Below, piece after piece: positions 12,531-24,569 of a stretch of DNA of 64,000 nt. Source of the DNA: Diogma glabrata (lineage: Eukaryota > Arthropoda > Insecta > Diptera > Cylindrotomidae). The stretch covers positions 218,259,396 through 218,323,395 of the forward strand of contig OY856188.1 in the NCBI GenBank assembly GCA_963693315.1, written 5' to 3'. Position 1 is the first letter of the stretch, and each line of letters starts with the position of its first letter. A program made the translations under genes and the position numbers. The notes beneath the pieces are model-generated. The model worked only from the letters and a program-made list of their open reading frames with translations. It searched no databases and had not been told where the DNA came from.

Positions 12531-14078
12531 TGATTTATGGATTGAATTTAGAAATAGTATGATTGAAGACTTTTTACGAAATTACGATGAAGATCTGTCA
12601 ATTAATCGAGTCTTGGTTGAAATTAATGAAATTCTTCTTACACATAATACTTCATGTGGTGATCTTGGTCTTCCGATTCCACATATAACTTACATATTGG
12701 CGATGTAGGTCATTTTGATATTGGAGAAGAAGCTATAGTTTTCGATAGAATGTATAAAAATGCAAATAATAAGCAACGTAGGTGATTGATATTGTTTTGC
12801 GTGAAGCTCAATTCCATGATACTGGAAGTAATGTTTTTTCTTGACAGCTCATGCAGGTTGTGGCAAAACTTTCGTTCAAACGGCAATCATTCATAAATTT
12901 AATTCATTAAATCTTTCGTGTATTGTAACTGCCTTCAGTGGTATTGCATCAACTCTTTTGATTGGGGGGGCGAACTTTGCATAATGTTTTCAAATTACCA
13001 ATTCCATTGTTAGAAAATTCAATGCCAAATATAACTCCAAACAGTGTACATGGCACATATATTAATAATGCATCAATCATTATTATATAGATGAAATTTC
13101 AATGTGTTCTATTCATGCTTTAAAACTAATTGATCGTTTGTTAAGAGATTTGACTCCAAACGAAGAAAATAAAAATAAACTGTTTGCAGGTAAAACTCTT
13201 TTACTGAGCTGTGACTTTCGCCAAATTCTTCCAGTTATACCGCATGACGTTCTATTTTAATTGAAAATTGTATTACATCTTGGCAAGAATTTATTAACTT
13301 TAAAATTTTGAAATTAAATCAAAACATGAGAGCTCTCCCTCATGAAAATGAATTTGTAGAATTTCTTAGAAGACTCGGTAATGGTGATATGCAAAGTTTT
13401 AAACAGTTTGGTTCAGATATCAATGAAATTCCTCATAATTTGATTGGTAATCCAGACAATATTATTGAAGACATTTTTGGAAATATTTCTGATACAATTT
13501 GATCTGATGACATTTTGAGTTCCGTCATTTTAGCCCCCAAAATTAATGATTGCAATGAAATCAATTCTAAAATCTTGAGTATTCTGCCAGGAGAGGGGAA
13601 AGCATATTTTAGTTTTGATAAAGTTGTTTGTGATGACATTCGTGAGCAGAACAATTTTCCAATAGAATTTTTAAATAAATTGAGTGCAGGAGGTTTGCCA
13701 CCTCATAAATTAGTTTTGAAAGTGAATTGCATTGTTCTCCTCATGCGTAATTTAAATACAGGTCAAGCATTAGTAAATGGAACACGAATGCGTGTAAAAG
13801 TAATGCAGCAAAATTCAATAGATTGTGAAGTTTTGACTGGTGTCATGCGAGGTGTACGCATTCTACTTCCACGCATTCATTTGACTTATTCTGGAACTTT
13901 TCTTCCATTTAAATTTCAAAAAACTCAATTCCTTATTATTCCTGCTTTTGTTATGACTATTAATAAATCTCAAGGTCAGACATTCAACAGAGTTGCCATT
14001 TTAGTTAAAGAACCTGTATTCACACATGGTCAATTGTATATGTTGCTGCAAGTAGAGTGCATGCGTTTGAATGGTTGA
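12530..14078 (+). pseudogene. Helitron PIF1-type helicase region, broken
   Basis: Following the Rep region, 'AHAGCGKTFVQTAII' near 12,850 is the Walker A (P-loop) of a PIF1-like helicase. 'IDEISMCS' near 13,090 is Walker B, and 'LLSCDFRQILPVIP' near 13,200 follows. A longer open stretch at 13,515-14,078 carries 'LMRNLNTGQALVNGTR' and 'TINKSQGQTFNRVA', the C-terminal helicase motifs. The expected 'YVA.SR' ending is replaced by a frameshifted tail, so the frame ends early. Multiple stops between 12,710 and 13,510 rule out function. The role in an intact element is unwinding during transposition. Confidence 0.85.
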
Positions 14079-14550
14079 AATTTTATATTTATGATACATC
14101 TGACCAAGGTCATTTGTTCAACGATGGTAGTCTTTTCACAAAAAATCTCGTCTTCCCAGAAGTCATTGTTACCTGATTTCTTCTCACTTTTCTCAAAAAC
14201 CTTTTCCTCTTTTATGAGTATGAGTGTCTGTGCGTTTGCTTTTGCCTCAATATGCGTGTTTTTTAATTTCATATTGAGGCTGAAGTTGCCATTCAGTTTT
14301 ATCATTTTCATCGTTAAACATGTTTGAATATTTGTTTTTGATAATAATTGCTTTTTCAATTGTCTATTTATATATAAAATATGTAATTATAAAATTTTCA
14401 TGTATGACCGAATTTCGGTCACGGGCTTTCGTATATTTTTAAAAATAAAAATTGAAAATTATGCTATCATTTCTCACTACCACTTTTGAAATCATTGCTT
14501 CTACGTCAACAAAATGTTTACGCAAAAGCTTTATTTATAAGCGTAGCGAA

Positions 14551-14569
14551 GCCCGCCGGGCCCTCCTAG
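14551..14569 (+). repeat. Helitron 3' terminus: GC hairpin plus CTAG
   Basis: GCCC-GCC-GGGC forms a short hairpin at 14551-14561. Five bases later comes CTAG (14566-14569), then T. Helitrons end in CTRR preceded closely by a GC-rich hairpin and insert before a host T, so all three features fit. It marks the right boundary of the element whose helicase ends at about 14,080. Confidence 0.8.
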
Positions 14570-15239
14570 TAAGTATATATTACACCTGGCTTATTTACGG
14601 TTGAGATTTAACGTAATTTAAGCTTGGAATATACCCTATTTAGCATAAAAAAACCTAGATTTCTATCTGTCTAGTATAAATTTCTTAAAGAAACTTAGTT
14701 TATTTGAAATATAATCCTAATCTATAGTTGGCATGGTGTCTTCGGATATTCAGAGACGTTAACTTATAATTTATTATAATTAACACTAAACCTAAAAAAA
14801 AAATCTGGTGATGTTATATCTGGATTTAAAATAAATTATGAGGTTTCTACAAATTGTTTGGATTGTGTAATTCTTGAGAAAAATTCCTCAATAATTGACT
14901 GAATAATTGCGTAAAGCTCCTGTGTTAATTAAACTTGACTCGGTTTTTCATGGGATTCAACATCTATATAGAATTTTTTAGATTTGGAAAATATTTTAAT
15001 GTGTTGGATATAAGGTCGCGACTAAAACCTTTTAATTTGGTTTCGAATGCTGGGATTAAATTAGCATAAAAATGACAGTCTTTTTAATATCTTGCTGTTC
15101 AACATTTAATTTACTTAAATTTACACAATAGCCACTAAAGTACATTAATTTCAAAAGCCGACGTCCATTAATTGACTTTATTTTTCAATAATTTTCTATT
15201 TATGCAAAAAAAAGTCTAACTTCGTCTAAACGCTCTCCA
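14570..15239. other. AT-rich gap, nothing recognised
   Basis: No coding, RNA or repeat feature could be supported between the Helitron 3' end and the next transposase remnant. Confidence 0.5.
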
Positions 15240-15850
15240 AATCTTTGTCAAACTTAACCACGGCTTAACCATGAGACATTGTTGTACATGAGTAATGTAC
15301 ACTGTACACTGAGTTTACCTCATTTAACAATTCTAAAAAAATTTGTTTATTTAAAACCCGAGAAAATATAACTATTTTTGTAACAATTGGTTCATAATTT
15401 CTTCCAGTGATATAAAACTCGCCTTTGCACATAAAATCTGCTGGTGTATAATGCAATGGAACCCCAGAGTTGGATTTTCAACACGCTGGAAAAATAGAGT
15501 TACAAAGCAATTTTTTAGTACTGTCACACTACAAGCACCGCCACTAGTTACTGATACAATATTGGAAATACCTACTTCTACAACAACGAGGATACATTTC
15601 TAAGCATGCTGATCTCGGTACTCTCATCAAGACAAAAAAAATTAAACTTTCTTTATTTTCAAAATCTTCAAAAAGAACTGATGCGGATTTGAACCAAGCT
15701 TCCTTCACATATTTCCTGTGCTGTCTCCATGTTTTCTTTCTCTGAGGGAATAATGCAATCGCATGCAGGTGCAAACGTAAACGCTGCACCAGAACACTGC
15801 CAGGAAACTTTCCATACGTGCCAACTCTGGCACGAGTGCCATAGGTTCAC
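15240..15850 (-). pseudogene. hAT-type transposase remnant (SCAND3/GTF2IRD2-like group)
   Basis: On the minus strand, the frame around 15,440-15,485 reads 'ENPTLGFHCIIHQQ' then 'LCAK'. This is the conserved block found in hAT-derived proteins of the SCAND3/FAM200/GTF2IRD2-like group. After a frameshift, the 63-codon frame 15265-15456 continues with 'IVTKIVIFSRVLN..IFLELLNEV', the segment expected next, and ends near the usual 'RWLSRG' block, here changed to 'TTMSHG'. The frames between 15,490 and 15,850 are open but not clearly homologous. Local GC content is higher than the surroundings. No terminal repeats were found, so the copy is a fragment. Confidence 0.65.
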
Positions 15851-16090
15851 CGTCCCTGTGACCTAGACTATTAAGAAAATATTAAAGAAATTATAAAATA
15901 ATTTAGCATTTAACTAAAAAAATAATAAACCTAATTCATTCTTTTCTATAGGTAACTGAATAACATTTATCAGTTGAAAATGTTCAAATTATGTCACCAG
16001 TTCATTTTTCAATTGACTAATTCCGGAACATTTTCACATATAAAAAATGGCAATATGATGAGGGCGCTTCACATAAAACAAATGAGATAC

Positions 16091-16205
16091 AGTTCAGCAG
16101 CTAAATTCTGTAACTGTGAAGCGGTTAAGTGATAAATATTTTAACCAAAAGATATAAAGAAATTTTTAACACTTCTTATCTTCGCAGCTACAGAATTTAG
16201 CTGCT
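16091..16205. repeat. Inverted repeat around CAGCAGCTAAATTCTGTA
   Basis: The block TCAGCAGCTAAATTCTGTA at about 16,095 is repeated in reverse complement at about 16,187-16,205, spaced by roughly 75 bp, with weaker pairing beyond. It may be the remnant of a small fold-back or inverted-repeat element. No target duplication could be assigned. Confidence 0.55.
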
Positions 16206-16373
16206 GATATGTGTTGAACTTTTCATAGGTTATCCTTTTAAAATTAACGTTGGGAACATTAATTTTACATTCCACTGCTACCAAGTTGTACACAATATTT
16301 GGGACTCAACTAAATTTCTGCAAAACCTATGTTTTCATTTTCAAGCTTCCGCTTAAATTTTCTTTTCTGAAGT

Positions 16374-16555
16374 GTCACAACAACATATAAAACCTCTTTA
16401 CATCCAAGGTCCCACAACAACATGCGTTCTGAAGTGTTGATTTTTTTTTTTTTTTTTTAATAAAATGTGATGTGTAGTAGGCATTACAATATGTGTCACA
16501 ACAACACATAAAAACCTTTTAAGACCAAGGTCCCACAACAACATGCGTTCTAAGG
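16374..16555 (-). repeat. Two tandem copies of a Jockey-like 3' end sequence
   Basis: Two ~65-bp copies (about 16,374-16,441 and 16,490-16,554), separated by a T run, share CACAACAACA(T/C)ATAAAA, CCAAGGTCCCACAACAACAT and GCGTTCT. Read on the minus strand they match the 3' ends of the Jockey-like copies at 55,200-55,270 and 63,820-63,900, which have a 'CAACACCTCAGA' block, then 'CCTAGGTCTTAAAAGG', then 'TGTGTTGTTGTGAC'. They are therefore most simply two 3'-end remnants of that family, or a duplicated one. Confidence 0.6.
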
Positions 16556-16959
16556 ATGTTAATGGACGCAAATCTGTTTTTTTCTGTTTTTTTTAATTTT
16601 TTTTTGTTCAATAATGGATAACTAAACCATAAATCCTATCACATATAAAATATGACATAGGCATGAACGCAAATATTTTTTTGTTTGCTTTTTTGTATGT
16701 TTCTTTAAAGAATGGATAACTAAACAATAAAAATTATCACATTATAAAATATGACAAAATATGACAACATTTTGTGCACATGTCGTAAAACGGCAACCAT
16801 AACGTGCACATGTCGTAAACCGCTTAGCAAATATGTGCACACAAACGTCAGCCGCTTGTTTTACGAATAATAAAAAACGAAATTTATTTAATGATAAGAA
16901 TAATAAACAAAGAAAATGGAGAGTGGAAAACTAGTTTAACATTTTCTAAAATGACTTTT

Positions 16960-17350
16960 TCATTTAACTTTTTATGAGATAATATGACTAACATCAATAA
17001 AAATTGATTAATTTTATTTTCCTTTAAAGTTATGTGCGACAGAAATTTTTTTGTGAAGGTTAATGAAAATGTTCACATAAAACAAACGGACACTTTAAAT
17101 AATTAATTTTAGTGATTCCAAAAAATAATTGTATATGTTTAATCTTTTTTGTTTGCCATTTTTCATGTTGGTTTACTAATATTTAAATTTAGTTTTTTAT
17201 GTTATAAAAGAAAATTGTGGAAACTTAATATTATTTTTTATATGTAAGCCAGATATTCAAACTTTTTGAATTCTGATTTTTTTCAATTAAATTGTATCGT
17301 TAAAATAGCGAAAAAATGGTCGTCTCACTTACAAATGCTATCACACACAT
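16960..17350 (+). repeat. Dispersed ~400-bp repeat, copy 1
   Basis: This stretch resembles 63,000-63,420 in the same orientation. Shared blocks include AACTTTTTATGA, TTATGTGCGA(C/A)AGAAAT, AATAATTAATTTTAGTGATT and ATTGTA(T/C)C(G/A)TTAAAA, in the same order and spacing. No coding sequence or clear ends are visible. It is an unclassified non-coding repeat. Confidence 0.6.
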
Positions 17351-20300
17351 ACATTTTCATTTAACAACTTAAAAATACGACCGAATCTTCATTTGTCGTA
17401 ATAACGTTACCAAATACATATATTAGTCTACGCAAGATTCTTAACGTATTAGAAGATCCTAGACATAAAATTTATACAACAAATATTAATGTATTTATGC
17501 CTGAAAGATGTATGCACATTTTGCATACATGTTTGCAAGGTTTAAAAATATTAAAATAAATCAAATAGATGAAATAGCACTCAAATACTTTCAAACTTCA
17601 ACTCATCTTAAAATATGTATATACTAGAATATTTAAAAAAACTTAAAAATTAATTAAATAAAAAAGTCTACGAAATGTGCATAGACTCGTGATCCATGAA
17701 CAGAAACTTTGGCGGAATAAGTCGCTTTGACTATGTTAAAGCAGAAGATTTTTCTCTTAACTTTTCTCCATCAACTTGAAAGTTAACAAGAAAAAATTGA
17801 ATAGGTAATATCGGGATTTAATGAAAGATTTCTCTTCTCTTTATTGTTTTATTTTTAAAAATTGAGAAAATTTAATTTTTAGTGCCTTGCAAAATTATTG
17901 ATAAAATTATTAATTTTTCATTATTCATTAAGTGCTCCAATGCGTTTACTTATCACCATAAAAAAATTAAAAAATAATTAAAAATAGAAATTGATCATAT
18001 ATCCATTGTGATTTGTGAACTTCTAACTGTTGTTTTTAAAAGAATATACCCTAAGATGTACAGTTTTGATTGCTTTTACGAAATAAGTATAAAATTGTTA
18101 TATACAAATAATCATGTAAATCTGATACATATTCAATTTTTATTAAAACTCTTTAGCGGATTGATCAAATCAGAGCTTATTTATTTTTATTTAAATTTGT
18201 CCTTTGCATTTTTGGGGTAACTCATACTTGTCGTATGACAACAACAGTTTTGTAATTAACCCGGGCGACTTTACTAGGCTTGTATTAGGCTAGTACTATT
18301 GACTTCAATATCAGAATAAATATTGTTGTTAAAGTCATCAGTTTCATCCAAAGATTTCAGCTAGTTCCACAATGATAAATCAGTATTACAAATGTGAAAT
18401 GTTTCAAACACATCTGTTTTATTGTATTCAAGCTCACTATTTTAAAATAAACTCTAAACATAAATTTCAAATCTAAATAAATCAATTTTAAATCAATGTG
18501 AAATAATTACGGATGTTTCTAGCTTAGGCAACAAAACAACATACAAAATACGCTAATTGTAACAGAAAACCAATTAAAACGATCATAAAATAAAAAACAA
18601 ACACTTTCCTGACATTCATTTTTTAAAAGAAATACAGTTTCTATAGCAAAAGAACCTCCTAAATTAAATAATGAACGTTTCTACATAAATGGACGAAAAT
18701 TAAAATTTAAATAATAAAAACGAAAGGAAAAAAAACAATTATCGACAATAACGCTTTTAAAATTAAAGTTTAATTTAAAAATTATGCAAACATCAAAATA
18801 CGCCATTAAAATATACTCTCTCCATCCCTTAATTTAAATTTATATTTTGAATTAGCAGAAAAAAAATCCAAATATAAAGAAACCGATTCTGTGGAAAGGT
18901 GGTAGATTTAATTATGTCTCTTCCTTTCCTTTTCGGTTTTGTTATCGCGATTTTTTTTTCTCAATTTATATAAAACAAAATTTTTTGTGATGATGGAACG
19001 GGAAAGGTTTGTTGAAATAATGTATATAATGGACACCCGCTGTCGACAGCCCATAAAATTAACGACTATTTTTGTCATTAAACATCTTAATGAAGACTAG
19101 TCGAATTGTTTTCCCAAACTCTTCATTTATATTTCCTCTAATTTTCATTCCGTTTTCTTTTTTTTCTTTTCATTTAATAATGATTGCACCCTTACAATTT
19201 GAGTAAATGAATATGATTTGATGTTTGTTGTAATTTTTTGTAAAGAAAACTGAAGGAATGCTAAGATAACTATTTTTTATTTTCTTATTAACTAAGGAAG
19301 AAGAAAATTTAAAATTACCGTTAAAAGAAATTAAAATAAACCAGAGCTATAACTTTAATTATTTTTTGCACAGTACAAAACGTATTGCATCAACATCTGA
19401 TACAATTTTTGTGAACAAGTTAGATATTTAAGATATGGCTAGTCTAAGAATTTAGAAAACATCTTCACACTAGTTTTACAGTGGTTCACCGTTATCCTAA
19501 AATCACTAAAATTACATTTTGCTAACTCAACCTTAAGATTTATGTTAAGTTTGGTTACTTTATACGTTTTTTTTCTGTTATATGAAAACCTCAAAATTTC
19601 AAATTTCCTATTATTTCAAACCCTATTATTTCCTATTTATTAAAAACAAAATTTATATTTGTCTGTAAAATGTGATATATTGAAGTGGCCACTCAAGAAA
19701 ATATGTTATTTTAAATTTTGTTTTTAAAAGTTTCTTTGTTTTATTCTACTTGTATTTGAAACAAAAGTTGATGAGAAGAAAAATTTAAATTTATACACAA
19801 AATAATACAAAAGTAATAAATAAATATAAATTTTTCATATTGTAATTGAAATTGAAAATAACTAAAATTTTAAAACATTTTCACCACAACATTTTGGTTT
19901 GAATGAATATACCAACAAAAAAAAATAGTAATAAGAACCAAATCCTCAGACGGATATTAAACATTCCAAAATATAATATTTTTCGAATTATTTTTAAAAT
20001 TTTCTTTTTCTTTTTTCATTTTGTTATTTTCTTTAAACTCATACAAACTTAAGATGTCTTATAACAATATATATTTATATAACTTTTTTTTGGTTAAGTT
20101 TCTTGTCATATATTTTTTATATTACATTTTAGAAAATTTATATTCTTTCAATCTATGTATACAGGAACCTCAATAGAAATAAAATCAAATATAAAAAATA
20201 AAAAAAGGCAAACTAAAGAAAATTTAAAGTTTTTTGTTGCAAAATTTCAAAAAATAGACAGACAGAATGAAATATCTAAAACCAAAGAAAAAAAACAAAA

Positions 20301-21602
20301 ATCATAACAAAAAAAACTTAGAGACAACAATGCAATAATATCTTTAATAAAACACATTGCAAATACAACAAAAAAATTATAGTATTTTTTATAAAGAAAA
20401 AATTATTTTTATTTTTCAAAATACGACAAAAACCACCTTCATTCATTTTCATTTTAACATCCGCTTCCGAGCTTCCAGTAATACATCCGGTCAAGCAGTT
20501 TTTATGGTTTTTCTTTTGCTTTATAATGTATTTTCGTTTCTATATGTAGATTAATGAATAATAGGATTTGTAGAAAATTGCAGGCGCCATTTTACTATTA
20601 TACGTCGGGTTTATAGTTTCTACGTCTCACTCAAAAATGTGAACTAAGTGGGATGTATAAACAATTAATGATTTGTAAGCTCACTAAAAATACTCTGCCC
20701 AGCCATACAATTACAACGTTTAACAAAATCATTTGAAATAATGTTCAAAAGTCGATAAAATTGAATTAAAAACTATTCTAATTTCCTGATCTTTATACAA
20801 AAATAACATAATTCTATTTAAAATCATTCCAAAAACATAAAATCATATTTTAGGATAACAACAACTCAAATATAAGAATATAACAGAGCAAAATAAATCC
20901 AACAATTTATTCTCTAGAGATAATAACGACAAAATACACAAGAAAAAACTATCCACCAACATCACTATCATCCCTTTTAAACCAAACCCATATACACTGT
21001 TTTTATTATTTTTTGACATTTTCTACATGTTTCAATTTTACATTTCTTTTTATTTCTTCTGAGTCTTCTCTTCTTCATTTTCATACAAAACAAAGTTACC
21101 TGTTTCAGGATATATCCTTCAGATGAAGCGGAAATTTTGTCCGTCGTCTAAATAATAATAAAAAAAAAATAATAATCATAATAACAACAAAATCTACTAA
21201 ATCCAGGAATGAAAACCATATTCCAATTTCGATTTCACATAATAAAATTCCCAAAGGGAATTGAAAAAATGGAAATAAAATAGGAAAAATGGAGCAAAAT
21301 AATCATTGAAACAGAAGAAACAAATAACAAATTGACATTAAAGATTCTAATATTATTTATTTTGTGGAATGATATAATTTCGAATAAATTTACTATATTT
21401 TTTGGTTGAAAATCATCAAGACTTTGTGACTGTGTGAGTTAAGATAAGCTGTGCATTTGGGTGTTAATCCAACTTTGACAATAATAAGGCTTTAAATAAT
21501 ATGTTAAAAATTATTTTACAAACACGATTCACCTAATTCGTATTAGACATATTTTTAATTTTTTCATATGAACACTGAGTTGTGAGTACTGAGCGTACAA
21601 CC
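17351..21602. other. AT-rich DNA without recognisable gene
   Basis: Only short, low-complexity reading frames are present (18008-18220, 20357-20554), and none has a family motif. A slightly less AT-rich patch at 20,455-20,640 has no readable protein or RNA structure. Nothing else could be supported. Confidence 0.55.
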
Positions 21603-21936
21603 TAGTGCATCAGTGCCGTCCCAATGTATTTGGGGGCCCCTGGCCCACTATTTCTAGGGGGCCTTTTCGAAAATTAACAATAAGACTGCGTTCCAATTGA
21701 TGCTTAATTGTACTAAACGTGCTAAATCAATTTAGTCAACTATTTTATTTGACTAAATTATATTTTGTTTCTAAATAATTTGGAAGAAATTCATACGTTA
21801 AACAATATCTGACAACTTTATTATATTAATTTGAAATAAAATTCGGTAATTTTGTAAAACTAAATTTAGATTTAGCCAGTGGCGGATTATGCCTTTAAGG
21901 GGCCCGAGGCGGAGCAAAATTTTGGGGCCTAAGATT

Positions 21937-22539
21937 TTACCAAAAATTTTGCAAATGAGTTTGATTAAGACCATTTCTTAAATAATTTTTTATCAGCTTC
22001 AGAACGGAGAAAGATCGTTCCCCACTTGCGTTGCATATCGGCAATGTAAGAAATATTTTTAAAATAGTTTCCACATTGGGAAATGAAGATTGCAGGCTAT
22101 CAATGATTACCTTGTTCATATTAAATGGACAAGTGATGTTCTCTTCTTTTATATATTTTAAAAAATGATGTACTTCGTCTTTAAAATATTGTACTTCTAT
22201 ATCCCTCGCATATGTATTTGACAATTCTAAAATACACTTGTCAACTTCATCACTGGATATATTTTGATCAAACAATAATTTAAAATTATTTAAAACAGTT
22301 TCATATATGGACGTTCTGGTAGACATTTCAGTGGCAAGTCTATCACAGATCATATTGTGAGTATTTATAATAAACAATTCTCGTCCTACTAGTTGTGTAT
22401 CATTTGCAGATGATTCATCATACATAATTTTGCGTTTTCTTTTTCGGCCTTCTTTGTAGCTAATATTGTCTGTTAATAAGTTTGCTTGCTTTTCTATGCT
22501 CTCAAAATCATTCCGATCATCCCTTATAAATTGTGACAA
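21937..22539 (-). pseudogene. hAT transposase, C-terminal dimerisation part
   Basis: This is a 200-codon open fragment. Near its end, 'ILKIFLTLPICNASGERSFSVLKLIKNYLRN' is the hAT C-terminal dimerisation motif (consensus 'LP.S.A..ERSFS.LK.IK..LR'), which also holds the catalytic glutamate (the E of GERSF). The preceding ~130 residues, with 'KRKIMYDESSAND', match the linker of ZMYM1-like transposases. It is the best preserved part of the gene. Its end lies about 60 bp from the left inverted terminus. Confidence 0.9.
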
Positions 22540-22802
22540 AGAATTAAACAGTTTTACTCCTTGTAATAAGTTCGTTTGAATATTTTGAAATGATTTTCTA
22601 GTACTATTGATTCATTGCAATAATATATCCCATAGAACGGTTAATAAGGCAATTCATATTCATCGAAAGAGCTAGCTAATTCTTTAACCTCAACTTTAGT
22701 AATCGGTTTTTCGTCTTCATTTTCGCTAATTTGGATAAGAACGAAGATTTTTTTCGAAGATTTTTAATATTTTTGTAATTAAACCGCAAGGCGGATACTG
22801 CA

Positions 22803-23141
22803 TCAGCTCTTGCAGACCGTCTTGTCACTTGTGTCACTTAATTTTTTAATATGTTTGGAATTAGGATCGGAAAAATTATCAATAAGCAACTTCCATCTAT
22901 GAGTAGATGAAGAAAAGAATACATATATATTTTGGATAAAGTGAAAATAATACACCGCAGTAGAATAGGCATCTGCAGCATAATTTCCAATTAAATTAAG
23001 CGTATGACTTGTGCAAGGAATAAAAATGGCGGTCTCACTTAGAGTTTTAATTCTGGCTTGTAAACCATTATATTTTCCGGCCATATATGTTTGACCGCAA
23101 CAATTTTTAATATCCAAAGACAAATTGTTTAAAGTTTTCAA
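22803..23141 (-). pseudogene. hAT transposase, central catalytic part
   Basis: The fragment continues the previous one in a new frame: 'DIKNCCGQTYMAGKYNGLQARIK' corresponds to the 'GQ.YDGA..M.G...G.Q..I' block of DUF4371/hAT proteins. 'IPCTSHTLNLIGNYAA' is the following conserved 'C..H.LNL' block. The aspartate expected in 'YDGA' is not present at the aligned position, so the catalytic triad appears damaged. A stop follows 'TVCKS'. The frame shift against both neighbours shows the gene is dead. Confidence 0.8.
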
Positions 23142-23152
23142 AATAAGTTGTG

Positions 23153-23428
23153 CTAGATATTCTGAATTGTGATTTTCAATTTGTAAAAATCCAAAAATCG
23201 TTCTCTCGCATCGCCCACTTTATCAATGTACCTTAATATAAAACTTAGTTGGTCAGTGTGGTTCACGTCTGGCGTATAATCAACAATAATTGAATAATAT
23301 AAAGAGTCCTGAATTTCTTGAATTAGGTGTTCTTTTACTTCAGTTACCATTAAATTTATAAATTCATCGCATGTGGTATGTGATAAATAACTTACATTAC
23401 CTTTTCCTGGATGGTTGTACCTCTCCAA
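23153..23428 (-). pseudogene. hAT transposase, DUF4371-like N-terminal part
   Basis: This 91-codon fragment reads 'SYLSHTTCDEFINLM' and 'YYSIIVDYTPDVNHTDQLSFILRY'. That is the block of DUF4371-containing, ZMYM1-like hAT transposases in which the first catalytic aspartate usually sits ('.DSTPD..H.DQLS'). It ends at a frameshift before the next fragment. The zinc-finger N-terminus expected upstream (23,430-23,700) is only faintly readable. In an intact protein this region binds and cuts the transposon ends in the nucleus. Confidence 0.8.
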
Positions 23429-24569
23429 ATGATTTTAAAGAAAATCATCAAATTGGGATAGGTACTCAATGCATGTCATGAAATTTCCTTTTCTGTTCGA
23501 ATCAATATCTTCTCGATGACCACGAAATGCTAAACCCAAAGTAGCTAATAGCTTTACTATAGCTGCAACTCTTTTTAAAACTTCCCGCTAGCATTTTTGT
23601 TGTACTTCAATTTCACGAGCTATTTGAGCATCAGTCCAGCTACAAACAATTCCTTTTTTTAAAATTTTTCAAACCAATTTTTTAGACAATCTTTTTTCCA
23701 ATCAACGTTGATAAAACGAAATATACAACTAAAGCTAAAACACCTATACTATGTCAATCATATCATATGGAAACCCTTTTCAAACGTTAATCCAAATGAT
23801 GAATTTAGCATGTATTGTATAAAAAATACATGGATTTTAAGCATACAATAATAGATTTCAATTCCACACGTTAAAAAGTTTTCATTTATTTAGTTATATA
23901 TGAAATTAATCAAAAATATGTACAATTATATGCTTAAAATTGAGGTTTTCAATTTAATGCTTTCAATAAATTGTAGGTCTTAAAAGAAATCCAAAATCAT
24001 TGATGAAAACATGAAACTCAAATATACTTCAAATATCCAAAAAATACTTATCTGGATTTTGTTTTTATCAATAATTGCAAATAAAGTTTTAGTATTAATA
24101 TTCATTCGTAACAGTGGAACTTTTCAAAACAAAATGTTTTTTTACTATACAAATTGGAAAACGAATTTGTACATTAAAAAATTATAAAACTATCAAATTA
24201 GAATTATTAAAATAAATACATACATGAAAAAAAGTAATACAAATTGACAACCTAACACTTTTACATGTGGGATTATATTAAAAAAATCTTTAGGCTTAAA
24301 AACTTTGGTTGAATGAACGCAGTCATCTGATATTTGAATACCTATAAAATATCAATACTATTTGTAGCGAGGGGGCCCCTGTGTATGTGGGGCCCGAGGC
24401 GGCCGCCTCTTCCGCCTCTATGGTAATCCGCCACTGGATTTAGCAGTTTCGTACAATTTAGCAGCTAATTGGAACCCAGTCTAAATTAAATTTAAAAGCA
24501 TAATTACTTACGTGTTTTTGAGGTTTATTATAATGTTTATTTTATTTAAATATTTTTTCTTCTCACTTT

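Larger units (their letters stand above)
11480..14569 (+). mobile_element. Decayed autonomous-type Helitron
   Basis: The element is read left to right as HUH replication-initiator (Rep) fragments, then a PIF1-type helicase, then a non-coding tail ending in a hairpin and CTAG followed by host T. That order and orientation match animal Helitrons. The reading frame is broken by several frameshifts and stops, so the copy is dead. The 5' TC terminus was not located; the left limit is set where Rep-like protein similarity begins. A related Helitron lies at 34,531-36,305 on the other strand with a different terminal hairpin. Confidence 0.85.
21877..24436 (-). mobile_element. Inner hAT transposon, 2,560 bp, duplication GATTTAGC
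   Basis: The termini CAGTGGCGGATTA and TAATCCGCCACTG are perfect inverted repeats, bounded by the identical 8-mer GATTTAGC (21869-21876 and 24437-24444). GC-rich subterminal blocks (GGGGCCCGAGGCGG on both sides) accompany them. Minus-strand transposase fragments fill the interior in the expected order from 23,430 down to 21,937. A deletion/insertion derivative with the same ends lies at 30,627-33,687. Confidence 0.95.
21683..24482. mobile_element. Short inverted-repeat element, split by a hAT insertion
   Basis: AGACTGCGTTCCAATT at the left is mirrored by AATTGGAACCCAGTCT at the right, ending at 24,482. The inner bases also pair: 'AATTGTACTAAACGTGCTAAATC' on the left matches the reverse of 'GATTTAGCAGTTTCGTACAATT' on the right. 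Removing the inner hAT leaves an element of roughly 240 bp. No clear target duplication is visible. It is non-coding and the family is unknown. Confidence 0.7.

Noticed and set aside
15670..15700. tRNA-like 'GGATTTGAACCAAGC' stretch
   Set aside because: No cloverleaf can be formed around it; it lies inside the hAT-type remnant.
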